This document shows, one piece after another, positions 35,139-44,440 of a DNA stretch of 64,000 bases. The stretch is taken from contig NZ_CP022961.1 of assembly GCF_002285795.1 (NCBI RefSeq), forward strand, positions 3,228,001 to 3,292,000. Direction: 5' to 3'. Below the pieces are notes generated by a model that saw nothing but the letters and a program-made list of their open reading frames with translations, was not told where the DNA came from and did not search any database. This DNA is from Plantactinospora sp. KBS50 (GTDB lineage Bacteria > Actinomycetota > Actinomycetes > Mycobacteriales > Micromonosporaceae). How positions within the stretch are numbered: position 1 is the stretch's first letter; every line of letters begins with the position of its first letter. The translations under genes were made by a program, and so were the position numbers.

Positions 35139-36911
35139 CTACTGGTTACAGCTCGGGGTGGGGCTGATGGAGGTGGTCCACGGGGTGACGCCGGGGGTGA
35201 GCCAGAGGTCCGCGGCGCCGCTCGCGGTGGCCGGCGCGAGCAGGTCGACCTGCACCGTCCGGGACTGCCCCGGCCGCAGGTCGAGGGCGACCATGCCGAT
35301 CGGGCGGCGCCGTTCCCGGCCGGTGCCGATGGCGGTACGCCGGCCGTCGAGCGCGGCGGACAGCACGCTGCCGCCGGCCGGGCCGTACACGGCCAGCACG
35401 GTCCGGGTGGTGTAGGCGGGGATGTTCAGGGAGTCCCGGAACCCGTAGCCGAGCACCGACTCGGTCAGACCGGACCGGGGTGCCGTGGAGGCCAGGGTGA
35501 CCCGCAGCGCGTACTCGCGTGCCCCGTCCGGGCGGCAGTCGCCGGCCGTGAGGTTCGCGGTGCCCTTCAGGTAGTAGCTGAGCTTCGCCCCGGTGCCGTC
35601 GTTGAGGAACACCCCGATGGTCGGCTGGGTCTCCCGCTCCGGCAGCACGCCGCCGATCCGGGTGTCGGCCACCACCGCCTGCTCGGCGGGGTGTGCGCTC
35701 CAGAACAGCAGCCGCCGTTCGGCCAGCGCCCGGCCGAGCGCCGTGGCCATGGCCGGCAGGTCGACGGCCCGGGTCAGCAGCGCGTTGAACACCGCCTTGG
35801 CGGAGTGCGCGTAGTAGCTGTCCTGTTCGGCCGGGGTGGCCCGGCGGTAGATGTCGACGAGCAGTTCCCGGACCGCGGTGCCGCTGGTCAGCGTGGTGCC
35901 GCCGGGCACGGCCACCGGGCCGGTCGCGCCCAGCAGGTAGCCCAGCGCCACCGGGTCGGTGGCCAGCACGCCGTCCACCGATTCCCCGGTGCTCAGCCGG
36001 TACATCTCCCGGTACCGGGCGGCGGCCGCCGCGAAGTTGGGCGTCAGGTTGACGTCCGCCGGGTAGATGCCGGGCAGGTCGCCGTACAGGTTGCGCAGCT
36101 CGCGCTCCACCGGCAGCGAGAAGGTGCCGAGCTGGCTGGTGGCGCCCTGGTGGCTGATCGTGACCCGGCCGGCGGAGACCCGCAGCACGGCGTACGCGCC
36201 GATCATCCCGCCGGTGGCCCGGGCCTCGGCGAGGTTCTGGAAGGCCAGCAGGTAGCTGCGCTGCCCATTGGCGCCGAGCAGTTGCGGCAGCAGCGCGCTG
36301 GCGCGCCGGGCCGCGGAGGTGAGGCTGGCCAGCCGGTCCAGCATGTCGCCCAGTTGTTCGACGGCGTCCCGGACGGGTCGGGCCAGGTGCCGCGGATCGG
36401 GGTCGAACCCGGCCCGCGCGCTCTGGGCGGCGGCGTCGGCCGCGCCCGCCTCGGTGCTGGCCCGCCGCAGGGCGGTCAGGTCCACCCGGCCGTCCCGCGG
36501 GACCAGCGCGTGCACGTCCACCGCCAGCAGCCGGGGGAAGAGCTGTCGGGCCAGGTCGTCCACGGTGGCCGCGATCGCGTGCGTGGCGGCCAGGTTCTCC
36601 CCCGCGTACGGGGCGTGGGCCGCGACCCTCCAGAGCGGATCGGCGGAGTTGGAGCGGGCCGCCGCGGACTGCCGTTGCAGCGCGTCCAGGGTGTGCCGGG
36701 CCTGCGCGAGGTCCTGCGCGGCGAGTTGCTCGCCGAGGGCGCGGGCCAGGCCGACGGCGTTGGTGAGGTTGCCCCGGGTCTGCCAGGCCCGGCCGCCGAT
36801 CCAGCCGACGGCGACCAGCAGCAGGGAGACGACGACCAGACCCGTCAGCAGGGTCCGCCGGAACGAAGCCCGACGCCGCCACCTCCGGAACGGACGCGTC
36901 AACCTCACCAT
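35139..36911 (-). CDS. DUF4012 domain membrane protein
   Basis: This 590-residue protein has an N-terminal membrane anchor (TLLTGLVVVSLLLVAVGWIG), a long helical region and a DUF4012 domain: LLGANGQRSYLLAFQNLAEA, RATGGMIGAYAVLRV and VDGVLATDPVALGYLLGATG. The C-terminal half is extracytoplasmic and beta-rich. DUF4012 genes are commonly found in exopolysaccharide clusters; their function is unknown. Here it neighbours a glycosyltransferase and a chain-length/tyrosine-kinase gene. The start ATG 36911 precedes the basic segment VRLTRPFRRWRRRA. Confidence 0.86.
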   Translation of the reverse strand: MVRLTRPFRRWRRRASFRRTLLTGLVVVSLLLVAVGWIGGRAWQTRGNLTNAVGLARALGEQLAAQDLAQARHTLDALQRQSAAARSNSADPLWRVAAHAPYAGENLAATHAIAATVDDLARQLFPRLLAVDVHALVPRDGRVDLTALRRASTEAGAADAAAQSARAGFDPDPRHLARPVRDAVEQLGDMLDRLASLTSAARRASALLPQLLGANGQRSYLLAFQNLAEARATGGMIGAYAVLRVSAGRVTISHQGATSQLGTFSLPVERELRNLYGDLPGIYPADVNLTPNFAAAAARYREMYRLSTGESVDGVLATDPVALGYLLGATGPVAVPGGTTLTSGTAVRELLVDIYRRATPAEQDSYYAHSAKAVFNALLTRAVDLPAMATALGRALAERRLLFWSAHPAEQAVVADTRIGGVLPERETQPTIGVFLNDGTGAKLSYYLKGTANLTAGDCRPDGAREYALRVTLASTAPRSGLTESVLGYGFRDSLNIPAYTTRTVLAVYGPAGGSVLSAALDGRRTAIGTGRERRRPIGMVALDLRPGQSRTVQVDLLAPATASGAADLWLTPGVTPWTTSISPTPSCNQ

Positions 36912-37089
36912 GGCAATCACCCGCGCCGAACCTCCAGATCGACTAAATCGGTCTTTCGCGCTGATTCTTCCGAATCTGTATAGCACGCCGTTTAGTCGTC
37001 GGATGGTGATTAGAGGACTGTTGACACGCAAACCGCGTAAAAGGTACGTCCGGGGGATCGACAGCAGGTGGGCGACGGTGCAGGAGGGC

Positions 37090-38319
37090 TCAGCGGCTGG
37101 TAGCGGCCTCGGCCAGCATCTGCTCGATCTGGTCCACCCCGGCCCGCAGCGACATGCGCCGCAGGTAGCTCTCCCGGGCGCGCTGCCCCATCTGGGTCCG
37201 CGCGCCCGACGGGATGGCGGCGGCCAGCGCGAACCGGTCGGCCAGCGCCCGCCAGTCCTCGGGTCCGCAGGACAGCCCCGCCCTGGCGCCCTCCACCAGC
37301 TCGGCGGTGTCGCCGCCGGCCGAGGCGACCACGGGCGAGCCGCTGGACATCGCGGCCTGCAGCTTGCCCGGCACCGTGCCGCGCAGCACGGGTACGTCCC
37401 GCATGAGCACCAGCTGGTAGTCCGCGGCGTGGTACAGGCCGGCCATCTCCTCGGTCGGGCGCTGCCCGATGAACCGCACGTTCGTCGCGCCGAGATCCGC
37501 GACGAGCCGGCGGGCCTGCTTCTCCTGCGGGCCGGAACCCACCAGCACCAGGTCGAACAGCGAGTGCGTGGTGGCGGCGGCCCGGATCGCGGTCTCGACG
37601 CGCTGGTTGGGCCCGATCGTGCCGGCGTGCATGATGGTGCACCGGCCACGGTGGCCGATCGCCGCCCGGGCCTCCCGGTCCGGCAGCGCCGGCCCGAAGA
37701 GCCGCTCGTCGGTCCAGTTGAGCACCATCCGGATCGACTCCGGATCGGCCCCCCGGCACACCATGAGATCGCGCATCGAGGGCGCGCTCACCGCGATGCC
37801 GCTCACCGACTGGTAGACCCGGCGGAGCGTACCGGCCAGGCCGCCGAACAGCATGCGTCCGCCGGCCGCGCCCGCGCTGACCGGCGAGGTCACGGCCGAG
37901 CGCGGCCAGACGTCCTGGACGTGCAGCACCGTGGGCACCCGGCGGATCAGCCGCAGCAGCGCGCCGGCGGCCAGCGCGGTGGCGGGCGCGTCGTACACGT
38001 AGAGCGCGTCGATGCCGGACAGGTACCGCGGCGCGGCCATCGAGGTGCTCGCCGCGAAGCTCAGGTAGCTGGCCGCCCGGCGCACCGACGAGCCGTCGTG
38101 GCCGGGGAAGCGGGGAACCCGGCGTACGGTGAGGCCGCCGGCGGTGCTCTCCTCGCCCCACCGCTGCCGGTACCCCGGGTACACCCGGCCGGTCGGCGAG
38201 ACCGGGAAGCCGGTCAGCACCCGGACCTCGTGGCCGCGCTCCGCCAGTTCCTCCGCCAGGCTGCCGGGGATGAACGCCGGCTCGGGCGGATAGGCGTAGC
38301 TGAGGATGCCGATCTTCAT
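37090..38319 (-). CDS. Glycosyltransferase family 4 (WbuB-like)
   Basis: This 409-residue GT-B enzyme starts MKIGILSYAYPPEPAFIPGS. It has an acceptor-side domain (VLTGFPVSPTGRVYPGYRQR) and a C-terminal nucleotide-sugar domain (IMHAGTIGPNQRVETAIRA, DLVLVGSGPQEKQ, VRFIGQRPTEEMAGLYHAAD, GTVPGKLQAAMSSGSPVVAS). It resembles N-acetyl-fucosamine-type transferases of surface polysaccharide clusters. The ATG at 38319 overlaps the stop of the tyrosine kinase gene as ATGA, so the two are coupled. Confidence 0.9.
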   Translation of the reverse strand: MKIGILSYAYPPEPAFIPGSLAEELAERGHEVRVLTGFPVSPTGRVYPGYRQRWGEESTAGGLTVRRVPRFPGHDGSSVRRAASYLSFAASTSMAAPRYLSGIDALYVYDAPATALAAGALLRLIRRVPTVLHVQDVWPRSAVTSPVSAGAAGGRMLFGGLAGTLRRVYQSVSGIAVSAPSMRDLMVCRGADPESIRMVLNWTDERLFGPALPDREARAAIGHRGRCTIMHAGTIGPNQRVETAIRAAATTHSLFDLVLVGSGPQEKQARRLVADLGATNVRFIGQRPTEEMAGLYHAADYQLVLMRDVPVLRGTVPGKLQAAMSSGSPVVASAGGDTAELVEGARAGLSCGPEDWRALADRFALAAAIPSGARTQMGQRARESYLRRMSLRAGVDQIEQMLAEAATSR

Positions 38320-39802
38320 CGCGGGATCCGGCTGAACTCCGTGGTCGCGTCGCCGCCGGACGGTAGTCCGGGCGCCGCGGCGCTGCGTGCCGCCTGGGTC
38401 GGCGCCGCGTGCCCCGCGCCGGTCCGCACGCCGTGCCGACTGCCGGACTCCGCCCCGCCGGCCCGGTACGCGTAGTACTCGGTGGCCGCGGCACGGTCCA
38501 GCTTGGCCATGTTGAGCGCGCAGCCCAGCAGCCGGGCGTCGACCCGCCGCAGCGCCTCGACCGCCGCGGTGAGCTGCACCGTGTCGGTGCGGCCCTGCCG
38601 GGTGACCAGCAGCGCCCCGTCGGCCTGCACCGACACCACCACCCCGTCGGTGACCGCGAGCAGCGGCGCCGTGTCGATCACGACGATGTCGGCCAGTTCC
38701 CGGACGGCGCCGAGCAGGTCGGCCATGGCCTTGGAACCGAGCAGTTCGCTGGGGTTCGGCGGGATGGCGCCCGCGGGCAGCACCAGCAGCGAGGTGTCCC
38801 GCCAGGTGCGCAGCGCGTCGGCCAGCTCGACCTCGCCGAGCAGCACGTCGGTGAGCCCGACGCCCGCGCCGACGTCCAGGTACTCGCCCACCTGCGGACG
38901 GCGCAGGTCGGCGTCGACCAGGACGACCCGCCAGCCGGCCTCCACCAGCGCGATGGCCAGGTTGCAGGCGGTGGTCGACTTCCCCTCGCCCTGCACGGCG
39001 CTGGTCACGGCGATCACCCGGGCCGGTTCCTGCAGGTCCACGAAGCGCAGGTTGGTGCGCAGGTTGCGCATCGACTCCGCCCGCGGGCTGCGGCCGGCCG
39101 CCCCGGTGATCAACTGCGACCGGCGCACCTCCCGGTCGTACGGGATCTGTGCCAGCAGCGGGGCGCCGGTGATCCGGGAGAGCGTGGCGCCGTCCCGCAC
39201 GGCCGAGTCGGACAGGCCGCGCAGCATCGCCAGCCCGATGCCGGCCAGCACGCCCAGCAGCGCGCCGACGCCGAGGTTGCGGGTCGGCTGCGGGGAGACC
39301 GGGGTGGGGCTGACCCGGGGGCCGTTCACCACCTCGATCTTGACCAGCGGGTCCTTCTCCCCCGGGCGCGTCTCGATGGTCTGCACCAGCTTGCGGAACG
39401 CCGTCGACACCGCCTCGGCGAGCCTGAGCGCCCGCGCCTGGTCGGTGTCGGTGATCGTGGTGTCCAGCAGCACGGTGTCGGTGCGCGGCTTCGCGGCGAC
39501 CCGCCGCTGGATCTCCTGGGCGGTCAACCCGACGTCGCCGTCCGCGGCGACGGCCTGGGCCAGCCGGTCGCTGGTGAGCAGGTCCGCGTAGGACTTCACC
39601 CGCTGTTCGAGGAAGAGGCTGCCGGTGTACGCCCCGGTGATGCCCTGCTCGTTCGGTGCGAGCACGAAGTACGTCGTGCTCGCCGCGTACCGCGGGTGGT
39701 CCGGACCGTGACCAGGCCGGCGAGGCCCAGCGCGATGATGACGGAGGTCAATACGATCCACCATCGCTGCCGCACCAGGCGCAGTTGGCTCTGCATGTTC
39801 AT
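38316..39802 (-). CDS. Polysaccharide chain-length / bacterial tyrosine kinase (Wzz-BY-kinase fusion), N-terminus frameshifted
   Basis: The protein would be about 495 residues. It begins MNMQSQLRLVRQRWWIVLTS with a first membrane helix and a Wzz domain (TTYFVLAPNEQGITGAYTGS, QRVKSYADLL). A second helix follows (GVGALLGVLAGIGLAML), then a BY-kinase domain: Walker A SAVQGEGKSTTACN, A' VVLVDADLRRP, Walker B DIVVIDTAP. A Tyr pair is present (ATEYYAYRAGG). The start and body lie in different frames. Adding one C to the run at 39694-39696 gives the continuous join TVRTTPRYAASTTYF. It governs polymer length and export of surface polysaccharide. Confidence 0.87.
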
Positions 39803-40021
39803 GAGGCCCGGCCCTCCCCTCTCTCAGCCAACTAACTCGCGCGGGCGCCGGAAGGTCGCTCGAACGGCCCCAAAAGATTCGTCGAACGGTCCGCGAAGCC
39901 GCGACCGGACGAATCTCATGACCGAATGTAGAGGATCCGATGCGGGCTGTTACCGCATTTGGCCGGACGCCGGTGCGGCGCCGCCGAGGTGATCATGCTG
40001 GCGACTGGTCCGCCGCTGGTA

Positions 40022-40092
40022 GACTGGGGCATCGGTGTGCCGGGAAGTCGGGTCGGCGAGTCAGCGAAGCGACCCGACCCCGAGGAGCAGCC
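40022..40092 (+). promoter_or_regulatory. Structured leader RNA of nhaA (candidate riboswitch)
   Basis: Two hairpins can be drawn. The first, 40022-40049, has an outer stem GACT/AGTC and an inner stem GGCA/TGCC around TCGGTG, with an internal GG/GGGA loop. The second pairs GTCGGGTCG (40047-40055) with CGACCCGAC (40070-40078). They share bases 40047-40049, so they exclude each other. The second ends 3 nt before the GAGGAG ribosome site. Ligand and function are not known to me. Confidence 0.55.
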
Positions 40093-40096
40093 ACCC

Positions 40097-41419
40097 GTGA
40101 CCCATCCTTCTGCCACCGACCGCCGCAGCGACGGTCGTCGACTCTTCGCGCCGTCCTCCTGGCCCGAGGCCCGGTTCGTGGCCGGCATGCTGCGCACCGA
40201 GACGGTCGGCGGCCTGCTGCTCCTGCTGGGCGCCGTGGCCGCGCTGGTCTGGGCCAACTCCCCCTGGTCGGACGCGTACGGCCGGCTCGCCCGGTTCGTA
40301 CCCTGGCCCGGCGGGCACGGCCTGCACCTGGACCTGAGCCTGCAGTCCTGGGCCGCGGACGGGCTGCTGGCGATCTTCTTCTTCGTGGTGGGACTGGAAC
40401 TCAAGCGGGAGTTCGTCGCCGGGGAACTGCGCAACCCGCGCCAGGCGGTCCTGCCGGTGGTGGCCGCCGTCGGCGGGATGGTGCTGCCCGCCCTGGTCTA
40501 CGTCGCGATCAACACCGCCGCCGCGGACGGCGCCCCGGCGGGCTGGGCCGTGCCCACCGCTACCGACATCGCCTTCGCGCTCGCCGTGCTGGCCGTGGTG
40601 AACTCGCACCTGCCGCAGGGGCTGCGGGCCTTCCTGCTCACGATGGCGGTGGTCGACGACCTGTTCGCGATCACCATCATCGCGATCTTCTACACCGAGC
40701 ACCTGAGCGTCCTGCCGCTGGTCGGCGCGGTGCTGCCGATCGTCGCGTTCGGTTTCCTGCTGCGCACGGGTCGGGGCCGCTGGTGGCTGCTGCTGCCGCT
40801 GGGCCTGCTGGCCTGGGGGCTGGTGCACGCCTCCGGCGTGCACGCCACGGTGGCCGGGGTGCTGCTCGGGTTCGTGGTGCCGGTGCGCTCCCGCACCGGC
40901 CGCTCCACCGGCGAGGCCGAACGGCTGGAGCACCGCTGGCGCCCGATCTCGGCCGGGGTGGCCGTCCCGGTCTTCGCCTTCTTCGCCGCCGGGGTGTCGC
41001 TGCGCGGGGTCGACCCGGCCCGGCTCTTCGGCGACCCGGTGGTGCTCGGCGTCGTGGCCGGGCTGGTCTTCGGCAAGGCGGTCGGGCTGTTCGGCTCGAC
41101 CTACCTGGTGTCCCGCTGGACCCGGGCCGAACTGGACGGCGAGATCACCTGGTCCGACCTGCTCGGCGTGGCCCTGCTCGGCGGGATCGGCTTCACCGTC
41201 TCGCTGCTGATCGGCGGCCTCGCGTTCGGGGTCGGCACCGAACGCGACGACCACATCCGGGCCGCGGTGCTGCTGGGGTCGGCGATCTCCGCGGTGCTGG
41301 CCACCGCGGTCCTGCGCCGGCGCAACCGGGTCTACCGGCGGATCGCCGAGCGGCAGAACCGGGACGCCGACCGGGACGGCGTCCCGGACATCTACCAGGA
41401 CGGTCCCGCCGGATCCTGA
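40097..41419 (+). CDS. nhaA: Na+/H+ antiporter NhaA
   Basis: This 440-residue electrogenic antiporter exports Na+ in exchange for protons. Conserved elements are [53 protein letters not shown], the Asp pair of the ion site in [11 protein letters not shown], and the late helices [23 protein letters not shown] 40097 is 9 nt after GAGGAG; the upstream frame overlaps the leader RNA and is not used. A terminator hairpin overlaps the stop codon. Confidence 0.95.
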   Translation: MTHPSATDRRSDGRRLFAPSSWPEARFVAGMLRTETVGGLLLLLGAVAALVWANSPWSDAYGRLARFVPWPGGHGLHLDLSLQSWAADGLLAIFFFVVGLELKREFVAGELRNPRQAVLPVVAAVGGMVLPALVYVAINTAAADGAPAGWAVPTATDIAFALAVLAVVNSHLPQGLRAFLLTMAVVDDLFAITIIAIFYTEHLSVLPLVGAVLPIVAFGFLLRTGRGRWWLLLPLGLLAWGLVHASGVHATVAGVLLGFVVPVRSRTGRSTGEAERLEHRWRPISAGVAVPVFAFFAAGVSLRGVDPARLFGDPVVLGVVAGLVFGKAVGLFGSTYLVSRWTRAELDGEITWSDLLGVALLGGIGFTVSLLIGGLAFGVGTERDDHIRAAVLLGSAISAVLATAVLRRRNRVYRRIAERQNRDADRDGVPDIYQDGPAGS

Positions 41420-41428
41420 TCCGGCGGG
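41405..41428. terminator. Bidirectional terminator hairpin overlapping the nhaA stop
   Basis: CCCGCCGGAT - CCTG - ATCCGGCGGG is a perfect 10-bp stem between the convergent nhaA gene and the small acidic protein gene. The TGA of nhaA lies in the hairpin. Confidence 0.85.
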
Positions 41429-41440
41429 CGCACCGCCCGG

Positions 41441-41644
41441 TCAGCGCCGACCGGGTCGGTCCTCGTCCTCGTCCCGGTCCGCACCGCCGGGCAGCATGGC
41501 GTCGAACTCCGTGGTCAGATCGTCCCCGGGCACCGCCACCCGCTCGGCCGCGTCCCGCTCGTCCTGCTGGCCGCGCGGGGGCGGCTGCGGCGCGGTGGCG
41601 CCGCCGGAGAAGCCGTACTCGTTCGGCTCGTCGTGCCTGCCCAT
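41441..41644 (-). CDS. Small acidic protein, hypothetical
   Basis: This 67-residue protein starts at ATG 41644, preceded by GAGGAG at 8 nt. The sequence is polar and disordered (MGRHDEPNEYGFSGGATAPQ, then AMLPGGADRDEDEDRPGRR). No family was recognised. A strong ribosome site and a terminator after it support a real gene. Confidence 0.6.
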   Translation of the reverse strand: MGRHDEPNEYGFSGGATAPQPPPRGQQDERDAAERVAVPGDDLTTEFDAMLPGGADRDEDEDRPGRR

Positions 41645-41888
41645 CCGCTCGCTCCTCAACCTCGTCCGGCACCGGTCCACGGCACGGCCGGTACGCCGTG
41701 GCCGGAACGCCCCGTCCGGGGTGTTTCCGGCCAGGCGCCGTCACCTGCCGTCAGGTTCTGGTGATGGGCTACCCGCTCGACCCGCCGACCAACCCCGACC
41801 CGCTCGGCCGGGGCCGGTCGGGCGGGGGCCGGTCGGGCGGGGGACGGTCGGGCGGCGACCCGGCGGGACCACGGGCGACCGCGACCGG

Positions 41889-42476
41889 TCAGGTCAGCTC
41901 GCGGACGGCGTCCAGGATCAGCCAGAGGCCGCAGGCCGCGAAGAGGGCGGCGGCGCCGTACCGGATGATCTTGTCCGGCAGCCGGCGGCCGAGGATCCGG
42001 CCGACCATGATCGCCAGGGCGTCCGCGGCCACCATGCCGACCGTCGAGCCCAGCCAGGTGCCGAACCAGCCGTACCGGGTGGCCAGGGTGATCGTCGCGA
42101 GCATCGTCTTGTCGCCGAGTTCGGCCAGGAAGAACGCCACCGACACGGCGACGATGGCCGACCGGTTGGTCCGTTCCGCCCGGCTGCGCTCCTCCTCGGT
42201 GAGGCTGTCCCCGCGCAGCGTCCAGGCGCCGAAGCCGAGGAACGCCAGCCCGGCCAGCAGCGCGATCCAGCCGGTGGGCAGTGCCGCGCCCAGCCCCACG
42301 CCCACCGCCACCGAGACCAGGTGCACCACCGCCGTCGCGACGGTGATCCCGATCAGCACCGGCCACGGCCGGAACCGGGTGGCGAAGGTCAGCGCCATCA
42401 GTTGCGACTTGTCGCCCAGTTCCGCCACGAAGATGACGCCGAAACTGACCGCCAGCGCCACGAGAAATCCGTCCAT
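41889..42476 (-). CDS. TMEM165/GDT1 family cation (Mn2+/Ca2+) transporter
   Basis: This 195-residue membrane protein has the two family signatures: VIFVAELGDKSQLMALTFAT near the N-terminus and AFFLAELGDKTMLATITLAT after residue 115 (E-x-G-D-K-S/T). About six helices form two inverted halves. Family members export Mn2+ or Ca2+. A manganese riboswitch lies in its leader, which points to Mn2+ efflux. ATG 42476 follows GGAGGGGCGG. Confidence 0.94.
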   Translation of the reverse strand: MDGFLVALAVSFGVIFVAELGDKSQLMALTFATRFRPWPVLIGITVATAVVHLVSVAVGVGLGAALPTGWIALLAGLAFLGFGAWTLRGDSLTEEERSRAERTNRSAIVAVSVAFFLAELGDKTMLATITLATRYGWFGTWLGSTVGMVAADALAIMVGRILGRRLPDKIIRYGAAALFAACGLWLILDAVRELT

Positions 42477-42504
42477 ACCGCCCCTCCAGCAGCAAGCCGG
42501 ATCG

Positions 42505-42664
42505 GGGCACGGGCGACCTCGACCCGGCTGTAGTCAACAGCCTGAGCCGAAGGTCTCGCCCGCCACGTCAACGACGTGGCCGCGTGGCCGGGCACGGGCT
42601 GCGGACTGATCCGCCGGCGCGCCAGTATGTCGACCACGACATTGGGAGCTACTCCCCCTCGCGG
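42505..42664 (-). promoter_or_regulatory. yybP-ykoY manganese riboswitch upstream of the TMEM165 transporter
   Basis: On the minus strand the leader starts GGGGGAGTAGCTCCCAATGTCG, with GGGGAGUAGC as the first conserved loop (longer run not needed). About 100 nt later it shows GCGAGACCTTCGGCTCAGGC, the second conserved loop of the yybP-ykoY family. Mn2+ bridges the two loops and normally switches on efflux genes. It fits the transporter 30 nt downstream. The outer limits are approximate. Confidence 0.88.
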
Positions 42665-42725
42665 CCCCCAGCCTAGGGCGTACCCGGTGGATCTACAAGC
42701 CGGCCCGCCCGGCCGCGCGGCCCGG

Positions 42726-43691
42726 TCAGACCGCCTGCGCCAGCGTCACCGCGAACCGCTGCCGCTCGTCTGTCCAGTAGCGCCGGACCGCGAACCCGGC
42801 GGCGGACAGTTCGGCCTCGATCCCGGCGCGGCGGAACTTCGCGGAGATCTCCGTCCGCAGGTCCTCGCCGGCCGCGAAGTCGACCGTCAGGTCCAGCACC
42901 CGGACCCGCATCGGCCACCGCGCGCGCAGCCGCATCTCGATCCACTCCCGGTCCGGGTCCCAGCGGGCGACGTGGTCGAACCCGTCCGGGTCGAAGTCCG
43001 CGCCGAGTTCGCGGTTGAGCACCCGCAGCACGTTCCGGTTGAACTGCGCGGTCACCCCGGCGGCGTCGTCGTACGCCGGCACCAGCACGGCCGGGTCCTT
43101 GACCAGGTCGGTGCCGATCAGGAACCAGTCCCCCACCTCCAGCGCGCCCCGCATCGAGGCCAGGAAACCCGCCCGCTCCCCCGGCGCCAGGTTGCCGATC
43201 GTGCCGCCGAGGAAGGCCACCAGGCGCTGCCCGCCGGTGGGCAGCCGGTCCAGGTGCCGGGTGAAGTCACCGACGATGCCGCGCACCCGCAGCCCGGGGT
43301 AGTCGGCCGCGATCTGGGCCGTGGACTGGCGCAACGCGCTGACCGACACGTCCAGCGGGACGAAGGTGCCCAGGTCGCCGTGCCGGCTCAGCGCGTCCAG
43401 CAGCAGCCGGGTCTTCTCCGAGGAACCGGAGCCCAGTTCGATGAGCGTCTTGGCCCCGGTCACCGCGGCGATCTCGTCCGCCCGCTCGGCCAGCACCGAC
43501 CGCTCGGCCCGGGTCGGGTAGTACTCGGGCAGTCGGGTGATCTGCTCGAAGAGTTCGCTGCCCCGGGCGTCGTAGAACCACTTCGGCGGCAGCCACCGCG
43601 GCCGGTCGGCGAGGCCGGTACGCACGTCCCGGCGCAGCGCCTCGGCCAGGTCGTCCTCCTCCAGATAGATCTCCAGCGGCTCAGCCGTCAT
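42726..43691 (-). CDS. egtD: L-histidine N-alpha-methyltransferase
   Basis: EgtD trimethylates histidine to hercynine, the first intermediate of ergothioneine. The 321-residue protein shows LPPKWFYDARGSELFEQITR, PEYYPTRAE, the SAM site LIELGSGSSEKTRLLLDAL and FLGGTIGNLAPGER. The length is that of the family. ATG 43691 overlaps the egtC stop as ATGA. It is the last gene of an egtA-B-C-D operon. No egtE lyase gene follows, so that step must be encoded elsewhere or be done by another PLP enzyme. Confidence 0.96.
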   Translation of the reverse strand: MTAEPLEIYLEEDDLAEALRRDVRTGLADRPRWLPPKWFYDARGSELFEQITRLPEYYPTRAERSVLAERADEIAAVTGAKTLIELGSGSSEKTRLLLDALSRHGDLGTFVPLDVSVSALRQSTAQIAADYPGLRVRGIVGDFTRHLDRLPTGGQRLVAFLGGTIGNLAPGERAGFLASMRGALEVGDWFLIGTDLVKDPAVLVPAYDDAAGVTAQFNRNVLRVLNRELGADFDPDGFDHVARWDPDREWIEMRLRARWPMRVRVLDLTVDFAAGEDLRTEISAKFRRAGIEAELSAAGFAVRRYWTDERQRFAVTLAQAV

Positions 43692-44440
43692 GCGTGCACT
43701 CCCATCGGTTCGACCCGCAGGTCGTCGGTCGTGGCGGTCAACAGGTGGTTCTCGGGCACCGGCCGCCAGGCCGGGTCGTCGTCCAGCGGCTCCGAGGCGA
43801 CCAGCACGGCGCCGCCGTGCGGGCGTACCGACAGGGCGTGCCCGGCCGTGGTGGCCAGCACCGTGCGCCCGTCGGTGAGCAGCAGGTTGAGCCGCGATCC
43901 GGGGGCCGCGCGGGCGACGGCGCGCACGGTGTCGGCCACCGCCGTCCCGGCCGGCTCCCCGGCGCGCAGCCGGCGCCGCAGCAGCGCCCACAGCAGCGCC
44001 GAGTCGGTCGGGGCGGCCAGCGTGAGCAGGTCCGTGGTCGGCAGCTCGGCGGCCAGCGGCGCCACCGACTCCGGCCAGCCGCGGACCAGCCCGTTGTGGC
44101 TGAACAGCCAGCCGTCGTCGGCGAACGGCGCCGCCCCGGACTCGACCACCGGCATCCCGACGGTGGCCGAGCGGACCGCGGCCAGCACCGCGGGCGACCG
44201 GGTGACCCGGGCCAGTTCGGGCAGGGTGGCATCACCCCACAGCGGGGTGGCCCGGCGGTAGCGCACCGGCGGCCCGGCCGGGTCGGGATACCAACCCACC
44301 CCGAAGCCGTCGGCGTTGATGGTGCCGCCGCCGCGCATGTCCCGCGGCGCCCAGGACTGCCGTGCCAGCGAGTACGGCGGGTCGAACAGCAGCGCCGCGA
44401 GCGGCACCGGCGGACCCAGGTAACACAGGTGGCGGCACAT
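43688..44440 (-). CDS. egtC: Ergothioneine biosynthesis glutamine amidotransferase-like hydrolase
   Basis: EgtC removes the gamma-glutamyl group from the sulfoxide intermediate made by EgtB. The 250-residue class II amidotransferase starts MCRHLCYLG, with the N-terminal nucleophile Cys2. It carries NADGFGVGWY, the substrate-binding LFSHNGLV and TDSALLWALL. ATG 44440 overlaps the egtB stop. It is flanked by egtB and egtD in a tightly coupled operon. Confidence 0.95.
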   Translation of the reverse strand: MCRHLCYLGPPVPLAALLFDPPYSLARQSWAPRDMRGGGTINADGFGVGWYPDPAGPPVRYRRATPLWGDATLPELARVTRSPAVLAAVRSATVGMPVVESGAAPFADDGWLFSHNGLVRGWPESVAPLAAELPTTDLLTLAAPTDSALLWALLRRRLRAGEPAGTAVADTVRAVARAAPGSRLNLLLTDGRTVLATTAGHALSVRPHGGAVLVASEPLDDDPAWRPVPENHLLTATTDDLRVEPMGVHA

